Shown: positions 24,861 through 36,683 of the stretch, piece by piece | Layout of the letters: each line of letters starts with the position of its first letter | How positions within the stretch are numbered: the first letter of the stretch is position 1 | Assembly: GCA_023213395.1 (NCBI GenBank) | Contig: CM041465.1 | Coordinates: forward strand, 133,803,741 to 133,867,740 | DNA length: 64,000 nucleotides | From: Cycas panzhihuaensis | Taxonomy: Eukaryota > Cycadophyta | Reading direction: 5' to 3' | The notes under the pieces: model-generated | Databases searched by the model: none | Seen by the model: the letters and a program-made list of their open reading frames with translations, nothing else | Told to the model about the DNA's origin: nothing | Made by a program: the position numbers and the translations under genes

Positions 24861-25320
24861 TCTCATTAACACATGATACCATATAAAATTTCAATTATTT
24901 TTTGATCACCAGGATCCTAATATGGGCAAGGTGAGAGAATAAAATGATATATATTTTAAATGGCTTGAAATTCTTTAAAAAAATTGGGTAAAACCTCCCC
25001 TTACAATCATTCTTCTAAATGCTAGAAAAATTTTGGCAGCATTTCCACTTGTTAAATAGACAAAAAAGGGAAAAGAAAAAGAAGAATGAGATAGCATGAA
25101 TGATCAGCAAAGGATTGGAATCCTTGGGCCTTACAAATCCTTGTATTATGCTTCTAAACTTGCAAAAGAGAAAGGAAAAGCAAATAATACAAAATATACT
25201 ATCATAATAACTTGAAAATATTTCTAAATTCACTTTCACAATCTCCTTCACCACATGGATTATGGGGGAGAAGGAAGTGATGGCTCCATTGTAAGTACAA
25301 GTGGGGAATATAAAGGAAGC

Positions 25321-25634
25321 AAGCTCTGATACCACATGAAAAGAGTGGATCTATCCTTCATCTCCATGCACTAAACACAAAGACAAACATGGGAGAAAGA
25401 GAGATTTGAGAGAAAGAAAGTAGCTCTCATAAAATGGGGAGGTAAGAACGAATCTCCTCCATTGAGCTTTTGATTTTATATTGAGAGAGGGAGCATTAGA
25501 GTTAGGTGAAATGAAATTACACATAATGCACATGAAAGTGTATTTCACTTAAGTGATCTAATATAAAGTTCACTTAAGACCCTTTTTTGAAATAATCAAC
25601 TAATGTAATGACCTTATGTCATTAACCCTTTTCA
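25321..25634 (-). repeat. Copia-C 5' LTR and primer-binding site
   Basis: The LTR is 25337-25634. On the minus strand its TTTTCA end is followed, after TG, by TGGTATCAGAGCTT, a perfect initiator-tRNA PBS. Confidence 0.95.
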
Positions 25635-25939
25635 TTATGTCCCCTAACCTAGGATTTCTTACAATTATAATATATGCCAAGTGTTCTTTCATTAGCTCTT
25701 TCTAAATCTTTAACCCTTTGTGTTACTCTTGTTGGCTCATATATACTATAACTACTATTTTGATGTTTCTAGAATCCTTAGTTACTTAGTCCTACTAACT
25801 TATGTATTGGATGATGGGATGCTATTTAGAATACCTTCGTAATATTTTGGAGATAAGATTCAATTTATATTATTATTTTAATAGCTATACTCAAGGTGCT
25901 TAGGGTGAAATGAAAAATATCTTCACCAATATTAGGTTA

Positions 25940-26560
25940 CAGATTACTGATGTAGCATCAATGCACTTCCTTAGAAGTAATTCTAACCTTTAAATAGAGT
26001 TTTTCAAACTCATTTATATACTTTTTGATAGATTATCCATTTTGAAATTAGTGTGCTAATTAGATGGAATAAGGATCACTGTAATTATCTTCAATTTGGT
26101 CTTTAAAGGCTTCTTTTAAATGTTTAAAATTATTAAATTTTCCTTCCCTTTTCTATAGCATAGCCCATGTGTATATAGTCCCTTTAAGGTGGTTTATGGC
26201 AAATTTGATTTAATCTTTGGCATGACTAATATATAGTACATCGACGACATTTTCTATTTTTGCTAGTCATTCATCCATTATAAATTTACCCTCTTATGAG
26301 TAAGTTGGTATCTAATGATTATAGAAAAAAATTAGTTATTAAAACTCATCATTTCTTTTATGATCTATTCAATCATCATAACATCTTTTATTTTCTTTTT
26401 GATCCTCTTCATGTTTACTACTATTATTGGGATCCCCTAGATAAGCATCCCTTTTGAGATCTATCAAAAATTCTATCATCTTGGTTAGTCTAGTTATCTT
26501 AATATTGGATTTTTCTTGACTTTTATATATTATTTCCATGTTCCTCTTAGTTTTCATCTT
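25940..26560 (-). pseudogene. Gypsy-B gag remnant
   Basis: A 62-codon open stretch (26369-26557) is followed by a region reading KFAINHLKGTIYTWAML, then a stretch NFKHLKEAFKDQI and YINEFEKLYLKV. This spacing matches the Retrotrans_gag capsid domain. Stops interrupt it. It lies between the 5' LTR of gypsy-B and the copia-C insertion, with protease on the far side of copia-C. Confidence 0.75.
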
Positions 26561-27179
26561 AAAGGATCAAAATTCTAAGTCCATTTTTTTTGGGTATTTA
26601 ACTATCTGAGGTTTCTAGTGTCCTAAATAAAGTTGCACAGTTATTCTACTACTTTTATATTTTCACCTCAATTATAAAATTTATAATAGCTTAAAATATG
26701 GACTCTTTTAAATTAGAATTCCAATGCTTTAGACGAATTCAAAATATAATCCATATAAAGGAAGTTATGGCCTTTTAAATTTGAGTTGTGATTATACTCT
26801 TAGGGATTACAATAGTACCTATCACTAAAATATAGATAACTTCTTTATATGATATCTAATATATCTAAAACCACTTGCAACAGAAAGTAAACATAGAGAT
26901 ACACAAATTAGAAAAATAATTAAGGTCAATTGGATATTTATATCTAAAGTTTTAACTATCTAAATTTATAATAGTAGATTTTAGGTTCTAAATATAGTGG
27001 CAAACAATAAGCTAGAAATAAATTCTCTATACTTTTCATAATTTTTCTTTAAAATCTATAATATAGCCACTCAAAATTTATATAACAAACCTATTTGACC
27101 TAAGTTCATGGTTATTTTTTAAAAATTCTTTTGTTTACACTTCCAAAAATGTAGATCCTTGGTTTGCCAAAAATGAGGC

Positions 27180-27490
27180 TCTTATACCACTTGAAGTGAT
27201 CCTAAATTGGATCTACTTCCATAAAGATAAAGAAAATTTAAATTAAAGTTGAATAGAAACTCTTAGGAGCCAAATGGTCAAAAGAACTCAAATGTATTAA
27301 CTCATAAAATATGATTTATAAGTGAATAATAGTTTTCTATTTATAGGTGTCAAATTTAACCATCTTTAAAAATACTGACTTCCTAAAAATAAAACCAACT
27401 TCTAATAAGATACATATACCCTAATTCTATTTGAGATTGACTTCTAATATATAATTTTATCAATTCCTATAAGTACCTTGGGTCATAACA
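27180..27490 (-). repeat. Gypsy-B 5' LTR and primer-binding site
   Basis: The LTR is 27192-27490. On the minus strand it is followed, after AG, by TGGTATAAGAGCC, an initiator-tRNA PBS with one change. Confidence 0.9.
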
Positions 27491-27639
27491 TTGCACCCTT
27501 TAGAATTGATTATTTCTCCTTGCACCTTGCTAAGGAAGGAGTAGTTAAAATTCCCCCTCTATTATTCTTGCTTCTACTAAAGCTTGTCCTTCCATCCAAG
27601 GTAGATATTATATCACTTAGCCCATTGGTCTTTGAAAAG

Positions 27640-27870
27640 GCTTCTTTTAAGGTTTTTGGCTTTAAAATATTAACTTGACCTTAGATTGCTTTATTCAAGC
27701 TGCTTATAAATCTACCACCTTTATACTTTCCTCCCATATATAAGGGGTACATTTTAGAAGATTCATAAATTTCTTCTCATATTCTTCAACCTTCATCATA
27801 CATTACTTTACGTCATGGTAGGTATCTACTTTCATTTTAAAATAGTGTTATGAGAGGTACTTTTATTAGA
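27640..27870 (-). pseudogene. Gypsy-A gag remnant
   Basis: The minus strand reads MMKVEEYEKKFMNLLKCTPY, the last part of the Retrotrans_gag domain (usually EYxxxFxxLxxYAPxLV). Stops follow. The surrounding 27496-28980 has no other recognisable domain and is taken as decayed gag and leader of gypsy-A. Confidence 0.65.
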
Positions 27871-28984
27871 AGCATTTATAGAACTTACTCCATTACAACT
27901 TCTTTTCTCTAATGCTTTTTATCTTTTTATGGTATGTCCACCATAAAAATGCACTTTAGGTAAGGTTATAAACTATTGAATTTATCTTCTCATTAGAAGT
28001 AGAGCTGTTAAATTGAAAATACTTCTTTATGCTTATTATCCATGCTTTAGCTTCATCATCTTCCTTAACTTTCCCACTAAAAATACATGGTCTTGCCTTT
28101 CAAAATTTGAATTAAAAGCTTCTCCTTATTAGACTTGTTTCCTCTTGGCCTCTTACCTCATGAAGTTAAGGTGTAATCTAAGAGTTTAGATTCACTAAAT
28201 TTATGTCTCCTTTTTCTTTCACTACTCCTAATAGTTCCTCATCTTTAAGCCCTTTTTTTGGTATTTCTTCTAGATAAATACTTTTGTGATTTTGCTTTTT
28301 TGCCATTGCTATGGATATTCTATGCACCTCTTTTTATTTGATTACATTCTAATGTTTTCTGAATGTTTGTGAGTATTATATTATACTCATTTAATATTCA
28401 CTCACCATCTTCTTTATGGATTTGAACTCACTCCTATAGACTATGAACTATTATAACTAATTCTACCTTAGACATCTTACCCAAATCTTCTTCCTCTTAT
28501 AGTTATTGGATTCCTACCAATGTTATTTCTTCATCCTCTTTATAATTTTGACTAAATTAACTATATTATGTATCTGCCATCATCTTAATTTCTTTATTCT
28601 CTTCATAATAATGGTTATATATAAACTTAGGTTTTATATATGATATAGAAAAAACTTTAAAATGTTATGTTCTGTCTTAATGTCAATTCATGAGGTTGAT
28701 CTAAGTGTTTGTAGAGAAGTTATTTAAACTTCTTGTTCTAGAGTTTTCTCAAGTTTTTTTTTTTTTTGGTAGAATTATCAAGGTTAACTAGGGTTCCATC
28801 GCTCAGTACTTGGCTTTGATGAGGTAATCGATGATGCATGCTCCACCTTCCTATGAGTTTTTAGCCCATGTAATACTTAAATCCATGGTAGTATTTCAGA
28901 TGCTAAAATGAGCCATAGGTTTAGAGAGAAATTTCACCTCATAAATTAACACTATAACTTGGATTTTATTGAGCTTTAAATCTT

Positions 28985-30849
28985 TTCACTCTGATACTAC
29001 TTCTAAAAACCTAATACCTTAATGGTGTAAAACAATAAAGAATATTTTATTATTTTTTCTTTATTTGACAACAAGGATGTTACCTTCTTAAGATTGTATA
29101 ATCTCAATCACTAAAATAATAATAATATATAACAAGCCATTAGAGTAGCAAATTATATTCTAAGTTGACAGAGTGAGGGTCATGAAATATATATCACACT
29201 ATGTGACACTAGTATGTGTGCACTTTACTCTTCATAATATGATTGAAATACATAATTAGAGTATAAATTTCTATATATGTAATATAATCTTGATATTCAT
29301 TTCATAACTTTTATAGAATATTTACATAAGATTAAGACATAATAAACTTATCTTTAAGTGGAAAAATTAGATTAGTCAAAGGTATTCACCACCCAACCAT
29401 TTAAGAACTCCACATAAGAATTTTCTATAAGATAAAGCATGCGATATGAATATTAGAGTACTTCCTTTTAACTCTTCACTCATACTATAACTTTGAATTC
29501 AACATCTTGAATATACTAGCTCATTATTATCAATTAGGCTATGGTTTAATGCAGAATCTTTAAAGCTTATTTGATGGTATCGTTCCCTATCTAACTTCTT
29601 CTCTTGCTAATATGTTAATAGTAAAATTAGTGGTAACTCATACATATGGTCCCAAACTAAATTATTAATGCATGGTCCTAAACTAAGCTATTATCATAGA
29701 TTACTAATGTATGGTATTAGTCCAATCAATTAATATATAATATTGACAAAGAGTCCTATATTGAGTTATTGCTACAAGTCACATAATATATATTTCTTCA
29801 CCATAGAAGAAGTTCCTACATATTAATCATAAGGGAAACCAATATGCTCATAATACCTTTTAAGAAAGCACCTACTTATTACAATATCATAACCTTGCCA
29901 ATAACATAGATTCTAATTTATCTAGTATAAGAAAAATTAATAATGCAAGGGTAAATATTACCTAATAAAAAACCTCTACCATATCCCACTCTATAATACA
30001 AACCATCCTTAACAATTCTCTCATTTCTCTCTTCCTTTAATATGCTCCTCTCTTCCTAGAAAAGAATAAAAACCTCCGGTTTAAAATAAAACAATGTACT
30101 CTTCCTCATACTCCTCCCTCTTTTTAAAGATGAAGAAGTCTCTAAAGCAAGTCTCCTCAAAATAAAAGGAGATTTTGCTAAAGTAAGTGAAATGATACTA
30201 GAGTCCATACTAGTTTAAAAGTAAGACTATCTTTTTTCCCATAAGGCTAATGTTACTAATACTAGCTTAAAAGTAAGACTTCCTTTTTCTATAAATCTCA
30301 TATCATTAATACTAGCATAAAAGTAAGTCTTTCCTTTTTTTAACAAGACTTCTATTATTAATATTAGCCTAGAAACAATACTTTCTTTCTTCCTACAAGT
30401 CTCCTATCATTAATATCTCTTTCTTATTATAAGAATGGTCTAGGATAAAAGGTGGCATCATTAAATAGAATTTGATATAATAGTCATGGCTTCTAGAATT
30501 TACCCTCTTATTTATGTTATATGTCCCATCTCATTTACTTTTATTCCCTAAACAATCTAGCCATATTTATTTAGTGGACTTAGTATTTATATTATTTATA
30601 ATATATGGGTATGTGGACCCCAAAATGTTTGCATATACATAACATTTTCATGTAGGCCTGCTAGTTCTGAGGTTTTATAATACCATATTCTAATGTGAAC
30701 TATAAACCAAGGTGTATCTTTCACACCTAATAGGGATTTTAGCTAGCTCCTATTTATATCAATGGATAATTATATTCAAGTACTAAGTGAAAACTTAAGA
30801 AGAGAATATATAATAAGGTATATATAATGGATACAAATAGGTTATTATA
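28985..30849 (-). repeat. Gypsy-A 5' LTR and primer-binding site
   Basis: The LTR runs from about 28997 to 30849 (about 1.85 kb). On the minus strand it is followed by TAGTATCAGAGTG, a PBS with two changes. The right border adjoins CTAAA, the proposed target duplication, and then LARD-1 sequence. Confidence 0.75.
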
Positions 30850-30987
30850 CTAAATACCTCATTTTTTAGCTCCCTTTATTTTATAAATACTTGGTTACAC
30901 ATTTTCCTTAATATCTTGGGAATATGGAATCAACTTTTAATTTTAAAAGTTGTATTAGAAAGTTGATTTAGCCCTCTTTAAAATGAT

Positions 30988-31322
30988 TGTTGGGGTTAAT
31001 GTTCATCACACCTCTCCCACCATTTATACATGTGAGTGCACACATGTGAAGGTAAGTAAGGTAAGGTTAAAGTTACTTTAGTTAAGCATTATTTTATTAT
31101 ATTTTAAAATTTGGAGGTTGAGGAGGTTTTCCTCCTCCCTCAAACTATATCTTTACTAGGTTGACAAACCCTGGTGTCTTTTGATACCACCTTTATTTTG
31201 GACATTTGTAATACTCTCTCAAAGATTAATTGAATACAAAGATTATTGTGTTTATGTTTTGATTACTTGATGCTTTTCTCCATTCTATCTCCATTTTACA
31301 AACCTTCATTTGGTATCAGAGC
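30988..31322 (+). repeat. LARD-2 5' LTR and perfect PBS
   Basis: The LTR is 30988-31308, followed by TT and TGGTATCAGAGC at 31311-31322, fully complementary to the initiator-methionine tRNA end as used by many plant elements. Confidence 0.93.
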
Positions 31323-34300
31323 TCAGATCTTACACTTATTTTTTTTTCTTTTTAAAAAGTAAGAAGATCCATTAGCCTTTGAAGTAGATCTACTTACGGC
31401 AAGCTAAATATTAGTTCTATTCATCTTCTACAAACTTGTTAGTAGTTTTTTATATTATTTTTCATTAAAAATTTGATTATTTCTGATTTATATTTGTAAA
31501 ATAAGACATATTTTCATAGATCTATGCAGGATCACAACTATAATTGGTAAAATATTTAAGATCTCATCACTTTACAAAGTTTTTATTAATAAGTTTTATA
31601 TATTTGATTAAATATTTGGCCATTTTTGGTATGTTTGGTCTATTTATTTAATATTTTTTCAGATCTATATAATAATTACTATATATTCAGCCCAACAGGT
31701 TTTTTAGAGAAGTTATATTGAGATTTTATTATTGATTCACCATTTTTTCAAGGTTTGGGAAGGAACTTATACTTTTACAGGCTGGTGTAGTCTCTACGGT
31801 GAATAAAACCCTAGTAAATCACCAGTCATTTCTAACCTCTCTGAGTCAGCTCTGTATTAGATTCAATGGCTTTGATTTTTAATGCTCTGACTAGGAGATC
31901 TTCCTCCTAGAAGCTTGTTTTTTTTTTTTTTTACAGTAAAACTCCACTGCCCTTCTGTCATTCTAGCTTATTTTTTAATAAATTTTTTTATGTGATAGGG
32001 GTGTAGGTCTGATACAAAATAGACCAAGTAAGTTCAGCCTAATTTTAAGCATTTCTTGGGTCACATAGTCTCTATAAAGGCACACAACCTCCCTAGGAAC
32101 CAGAGCTTCATTCTTTACGTATAAGCATATGCTCATCATGAAATTTGACAAAAATCTTGCCATCAACTGTATCGAGCTACTTCTCCAGTTTTGTCATATT
32201 TCGTTTCTCCGTTGGTGAGATCTAACCTATTGAAGTTTTCCCTCCAAGTGCTCCTTTTGTTGATATATATTTTTAAATTTTTATATAAAAAATTATATTT
32301 TTTTAAAAGATTTTTTATTGATCTACCTTTGTAGACTCTCTGCACCCATATCTAGTCAGTTTCTAAAGGAGTTTAATCATTTCTTAGACCGAAAAAATAT
32401 TTTTTCATTTTATATTTATTTTTTAAGTTTATTTTTTGGGTGACTTGATACCCTTAGTTTGACAAGCTTGTGCAGCAGATCTAGCACTCAAAACCCTTAT
32501 AAGTGACCACTAGTTATGATCCTTGTTGAGCCAATGAGCTAGTGAAAGAAATAGTTCGAGATTTCATTTATCATACAGTGAGATATCTCATCTTGATTGA
32601 CTGCTACTCTGTTTAGCCCCCATTCAGTCTACAGACTCGTTCTCAGTGCACAAGCAATGCATCGGCAAGAAACTTTACCAGCTCCTTAATGCCTAAGACA
32701 CCTTGCTTCCTATTAAATTTCTCCTCATTTCATGGCTTATAGAGTGATATCCATCCTTAGCTCCATTTTCTTAAGTTTTTCATCAGCCTTTCATTATTAT
32801 TTTTTTTTTGAATTTTTTTTACTAAATCTAGATTTATCTACTTATATGCCCTCCTCCATAAAAAATCCATATTTTAAATTATTGTTTTGTCTCTGGTTAT
32901 GTCTCTAGTTATCCACACAGTTCACCATTTGAATCCTTTGTATTAACATTTTTCATAATTAATTTTAATCAAAATCTATTATATATTATTTTGAAATCCA
33001 TTTGTAAAGTTCTTAAGACCCCTCAAGTTGTAAGCTCATGGTCACATTAGCCCATATAACCTTTAGTTCATTTATTAAAGGGGCTTATCTCAAGTTATAA
33101 ACTATTTTTTACTTTATTTTATTTTATTTTTCAAAATTTCCCTTAAAACATAAGGTACCTAGTTATTTTCTGCAATATCTTTTTACTGAGGTATCAGTTT
33201 CTAATGAAACCTATCATGTTAAGTCCAAAATTTGGAGCTAATTTTAATGAGATAAAGTCAATCATTTTTTTTTCAAAACCTTTTTAAGTTATTATCACAA
33301 AATTTCTTTTTTATTAGGTTATATTTTATCACCGAGAGGTCATTTTTTACCTAGATCTACTCTGTAACAATCTATTTTTAGTAAACTTTATCACTGTCTA
33401 CTTATTTTATTTTTGAGGATTTGTTTTAATCATTATTTTAATTGGTGAAAATGACACTTTAGTATTTTTTAATATATTTACATAAAAAGTATTACTTACA
33501 TTTTCAACTATATCTCCTCAACTAGAAATCAGATTTCTAAATTGTAAGATTCATTGTAATCCTGATTCAGAGCACTACTACCTAAAGCTATGTTTTGCTT
33601 GATTTGACTAATTATCTTACAGGTTTGAGTAGGTCAAAATTGACCTTATTTGTGCTACCTATTTTATTAACCTTGGAAGGACACTTCTAATGATTTCTTT
33701 AATATCTTAAGCTTCATATCTTATAATTAAGTATCATCTAATTTTGGTAAAAGATTTTTTAGAGATCTATAATTTTAAGTTATTTTTATTTTATTTTGAG
33801 TCTATTTTATAGGTGCTCCAAGCTATCAAAATTAAGCTACATAAAAGCTTTTAATTTGTTATTATTCCACATTTTTTATATACTATTTCTCAAGTTTATT
33901 GACTTAAAGCATATCAAGCAACTCTTTAAATTATATTTGATCATTTTATATTATTTTATAAGCTTTTTACTAGTATTTCATGATATTTTAAGCCCTTGGC
34001 TCCCGTTAATCCCTAAAAAGAGGACCATATCATTTATACATTAAAATTTTTACTTGCAAGAATTCATTCTTAAAACGATTAGTTCCATTGAATAGGTATT
34101 TTATTGATCTTCAAATTGGTATAATCTCACCTTATTTTGACATTGTTTAGTATAGCTTTGAAGCTGATCAACTTGAGCATTTGAGATATCCCAATAGGCT
34201 TATCCTCTTAACCTTTTCTTATGGAGTTCTTTCTTTTATTTCTTACTAATTGCTTATAATACATATTTGATCCTTTCATTTGACTTTTATATAGTTTCTT

Positions 34301-35018
34301 TAAGTTGATTTGTAGTAGAAATTGATTATATATACCTAAAGTAAGTGACAAGCCAAGTGGTCCTACAACCTAAAATGGGTACAATTCATTTTTTTTTGGA
34401 AGTTTTTTCTTCATATTTTTCAACATTCTAAAGTGAAAATATACATATATATATATATATTAGATTTCCTGCATTATATATCTTCATCAAGACAAAAGGA
34501 CTTCTTGCATTTAAAGAAAAAAAAAAAGATCATTCTTTGCTTAAGTTAAGTGTTTATTCATTTGAAAAATCAAAATGATAGAGTTTTTTTATTATTTTTC
34601 ATTAAGAAGTCTTATTTTAGATCTGCATAGTTAAAAAAGATCTTAGTTATTTTCTAAATTTGCTTATATAATCATTATATTTCAAAGTATATATGAAATT
34701 ATACCTTATAAATTCATCAATTTATTCTAAAGGCATACACTTATTGAAAGCATTTTTTCATTTATCATTATTGAAAAGTTCATTTACTTGCTACACTTAT
34801 AAAAGTTGCTTCTAGTTGGTAGCATATTTAACTTTCCAAAGGCATTTTTCTTTTTAAGGGCATTGCATTTTTTTTGAAATTTGATTAATTGCATATTTTT
34901 TTCAAAGAGTTTATTGTTTATTTCACCTTACTTAGACAATAATTATAGATTCTATTTATAGGGGAGAAACCCTCAATGTAAATAAATTTAACATTGATGT
35001 TGTTGAGCATGTGAGATA
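31323..35018 (+). other. LARD-2 interior, non-coding
   Basis: T-rich sequence without a recognisable domain on either strand. Open stretches of 60-82 codons (31975-32345 minus, 33796-34044 plus) are low-complexity or unlike any family I know. Poly-T runs lie near 31917-31932 and 32797-32818. Confidence 0.7.
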
Positions 35019-35019
35019 G

Positions 35020-35232
35020 ATGTCAGAGAAGGTTATTTATGATGAAAAGACTAGTGAAGAAAATTCAAATCAAATGAATGATCACCTTGTTACACGTGAA
35101 GCTGATCCTTCATTTGAGAGGGAGAAACCTTATGATATGATAGTTACTCACAAACTAAAGATCTCAGAAGACAAAGTTAAAGTTCCAGGAAATAAAGTTA
35201 GAGTTATAGCCATTCATCTTCATTCAAGTTAA
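35020..35232 (+). CDS. Small open frame at the 3' end of LARD-2, unknown
   Basis: A 70-codon ATG frame encodes a charged, hydrophilic peptide rich in Glu, Lys and Asp (for example KISEDKVKVPGNKVRV). I do not recognise it. After its stop the same frame can be read on to about 35330 with similar charge. It lies about 200 bp before the polypurine tract, where LARD-like elements sometimes keep a scrap of sequence from a parent. It may be a decayed gag or env-position fragment, or chance. Confidence 0.35.
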   Translation: MSEKVIYDEKTSEENSNQMNDHLVTREADPSFEREKPYDMIVTHKLKISEDKVKVPGNKVRVIAIHLHSS

Positions 35233-35428
35233 ACTACACCTACTTGGACTTCATTTAAACCACTCAATATTAAAGAGACATACATCACTGAAAGGACGAG
35301 GCGAGTTGATGATGATAAAGCTAATAGACAAGCATTCAAAGTTTTTTTTTTAAGTTTTTTTCAAGTTCAAGTTTCACAAGTTTAAAGAGAAAAATGAAGA
35401 TATTCGTGATGACTATTAAGGGGGAGAA

Positions 35429-35749
35429 TGTTGAGGTTAATATTCATCACCCTACTCCCACTATTTACACATGTGAGTGCACACATATGAAGGTAAGTAA
35501 GATAAGGTTAAAGTTACTTTAGTTAAGTATTATTTTATTATATTTTAAATTTTGGAGGTTGAGGACGTTTTCCTCCTCCCTCAAACTATATCTTTATTGG
35601 AGTGACAAACTCTAGTGTCTTTTGACACCACCTTTATTTCAGACATTTGTAATACTCTCTCAAAGATAGATTGAATACAAAGATTATTGTGTTTATGTTT
35701 TGATTACTTGATGTTTGGCTCCGCTCTATCTCTATTTTACAAACCTTCA
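35429..35749 (+). repeat. LARD-2 3' LTR
   Basis: Pairs with 30988-31308 over its full length. The right flank CTGAT returns to LARD-1 sequence. Confidence 0.93.
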
Positions 35750-35754
35750 CTGAT

Positions 35755-36683
35755 AACCCACTTGAAGCATTTTAGAGATATTTTATTACATAAAATTTAG
35801 TTCAAATTGAAGACAAGAGTTAAAAATAATAGTTTTTATAAGTCTTTCATTATATTTAGCCACATTTATCTCTTTTCAAAGGTTCTAAATCATTTGACAA
35901 TTATTATATTGATGTTATATATTTTTGAAGGGATAAAAATATTAAAATTTATCTTATATGATCTAGTTAAGGCTTTAAAGAGCCCATATTATAAAAAATA
36001 TCATAAGAGAGAGAGAGAGTCATTTGATGTATTTTTGGGATTACATCTTATTTTAACTCATTGTTAAGATATATCACTAGATTTTATAAGCCCATTATGG
36101 TATTTGTAAATCCATAAAGGTAATTTGAGAGCCCATAGAGGCATGTGTAAGGCCATGATAGCCTATTTTAATGTGTTTCTAGATGTTGAAGCCATTGTTA
36201 ATGTGTTTTTAGGCATGCGTTCCTAAAGAAGTTATTATCTAATGCTCATTTGTAAGGGCTAAGAGTGTATGTTACCATTGCTACTCAACTTGTTCACTTG
36301 GTCAGGTAATTCAACCTATTTTTAGAATGGTTAAAAAGTGTTAATAGAACAATGTATCTTAAGGAGTTACCTATAAGACTAGTAGTTACAGTAATTGGTT
36401 ACCCATATGGTCTGGTGGATAGAGTTTTCTTCATATTGAATTTAGCAAATTAATAAAACTAATTATTTGAGTAGCTTGTGAAAAAGGAGATAGTACTCCT
36501 CCTTATGATTTAATAATTTTTTATGAAGATTTGAAAGATGAATCTTTTTAGCTCACTTGACTTAGCTATGTAAGATAATGTGTTATTGGAGTGATATTGA
36601 TGTGGTTGAGATAATTTGAGATCTGATAAATTTATTTTTAAAGATTATATTTAATTTTATAATTAAATATTATGGGGAAGAAA
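35755..36683 (+). other. LARD-1 interior, 3' part
   Basis: No coding domain. It aligns with 57480-58250, sharing GAGAGTCATTT(G/A)ATGTATTT, AGCCCAT(T/A)-type repeats, GGTTACCCAT near the end and a purine tract GGGGAAGAAA before the LTR. The 86-codon plus frame 35807-36067 is AT-rich and not credible. Confidence 0.7.

Larger units (their letters stand above)
23300..25336 (-). other. Copia-C long leader, no gene, three tandem-repeat blocks
   Basis: This is about 2 kb between the PBS and the gag start. It has no protein I recognise; a plus-strand frame of 109 codons (24348-24677) overlaps tandem repeats and is not credible. It contains tandem blocks at 23461-23594, 24255-24327 and 24480-24860 (listed separately). 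Confidence 0.75.
18521..25634 (-). mobile_element. Copia-C: complete minus-strand Ty1/copia element nested in gypsy-B
   Basis: LTRs are 18521-18818 and 25337-25634, each 298 bp, TGAAAAG...CTTTTCA. The target duplication is perfect: TTATG at 18516-18520 and 25635-25639. A hand alignment of the LTRs gives about 17 mismatches and no gap, so about 94% identity, the youngest of the nested stack. Gene order on the minus strand is gag zinc knuckle, protease, integrase, RT, RNase H, the copia order. It has a normal PBS and polypurine tract, but an unusual 2-kb leader before gag. Confidence 0.96.
14849..27490 (-). mobile_element. Gypsy-B: complete minus-strand gypsy element nested in gypsy-A
   Basis: LTRs lie at 14849-15139 and 27192-27490, both running from TGAAGTGATCC to (A/G)TCAT(G/A)ACA. 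The five bases before (14844-14848) and after (27491-27495) are both TTGCA, a perfect target duplication. A polypurine tract adjoins the left LTR and a PBS the right one. Interior genes run gag, protease, RT, RNase H, integrase on the minus strand, interrupted between gag and protease by copia-C. By hand the LTRs agree at about 85%. It split the gag of gypsy-A next to the zinc knuckle. Confidence 0.93.
6832..30849 (-). mobile_element. Gypsy-A: minus-strand Ty3/gypsy element, host of gypsy-B
   Basis: Matching LTRs lie at 6832-11726 (interrupted by other DNA) and about 28997-30849. A polypurine tract abuts the left LTR and a PBS the right one. Between them, on the minus strand and in the order expected for gypsy, are gag (27.6-27.9 kb), a zinc knuckle, protease, RT, RNase H and integrase (14.8 down to 11.9 kb). 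The gag and zinc-knuckle parts are separated by the 12.6-kb gypsy-B insertion. Proposed target duplication is CTAAG (6827-6831) and CTAAA (30850-30854), one mismatch. The LTRs are the most diverged of the nested stack, fitting its outer position. Confidence 0.82.
30988..35749 (+). mobile_element. LARD-2: non-coding LTR element, 4.76 kb
   Basis: LTRs at 30988-31308 and 35429-35749 are both 321 bp, TGTTG(G/A)GG...CCTTCA, with about 29 mismatches by hand (91% identity). The PBS TGGTATCAGAGC (31311-31322) is perfect and the polypurine tract AAGGGGGAGAA (35419-35428) stands before the 3' LTR. Flanks ATGAT (30983-30987) and CTGAT (35750-35754) form a target duplication with one mismatch. The 4.1-kb interior has no gag or pol; only a 70-codon frame near its 3' end stands out. 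It interrupts LARD-1. Confidence 0.9.
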
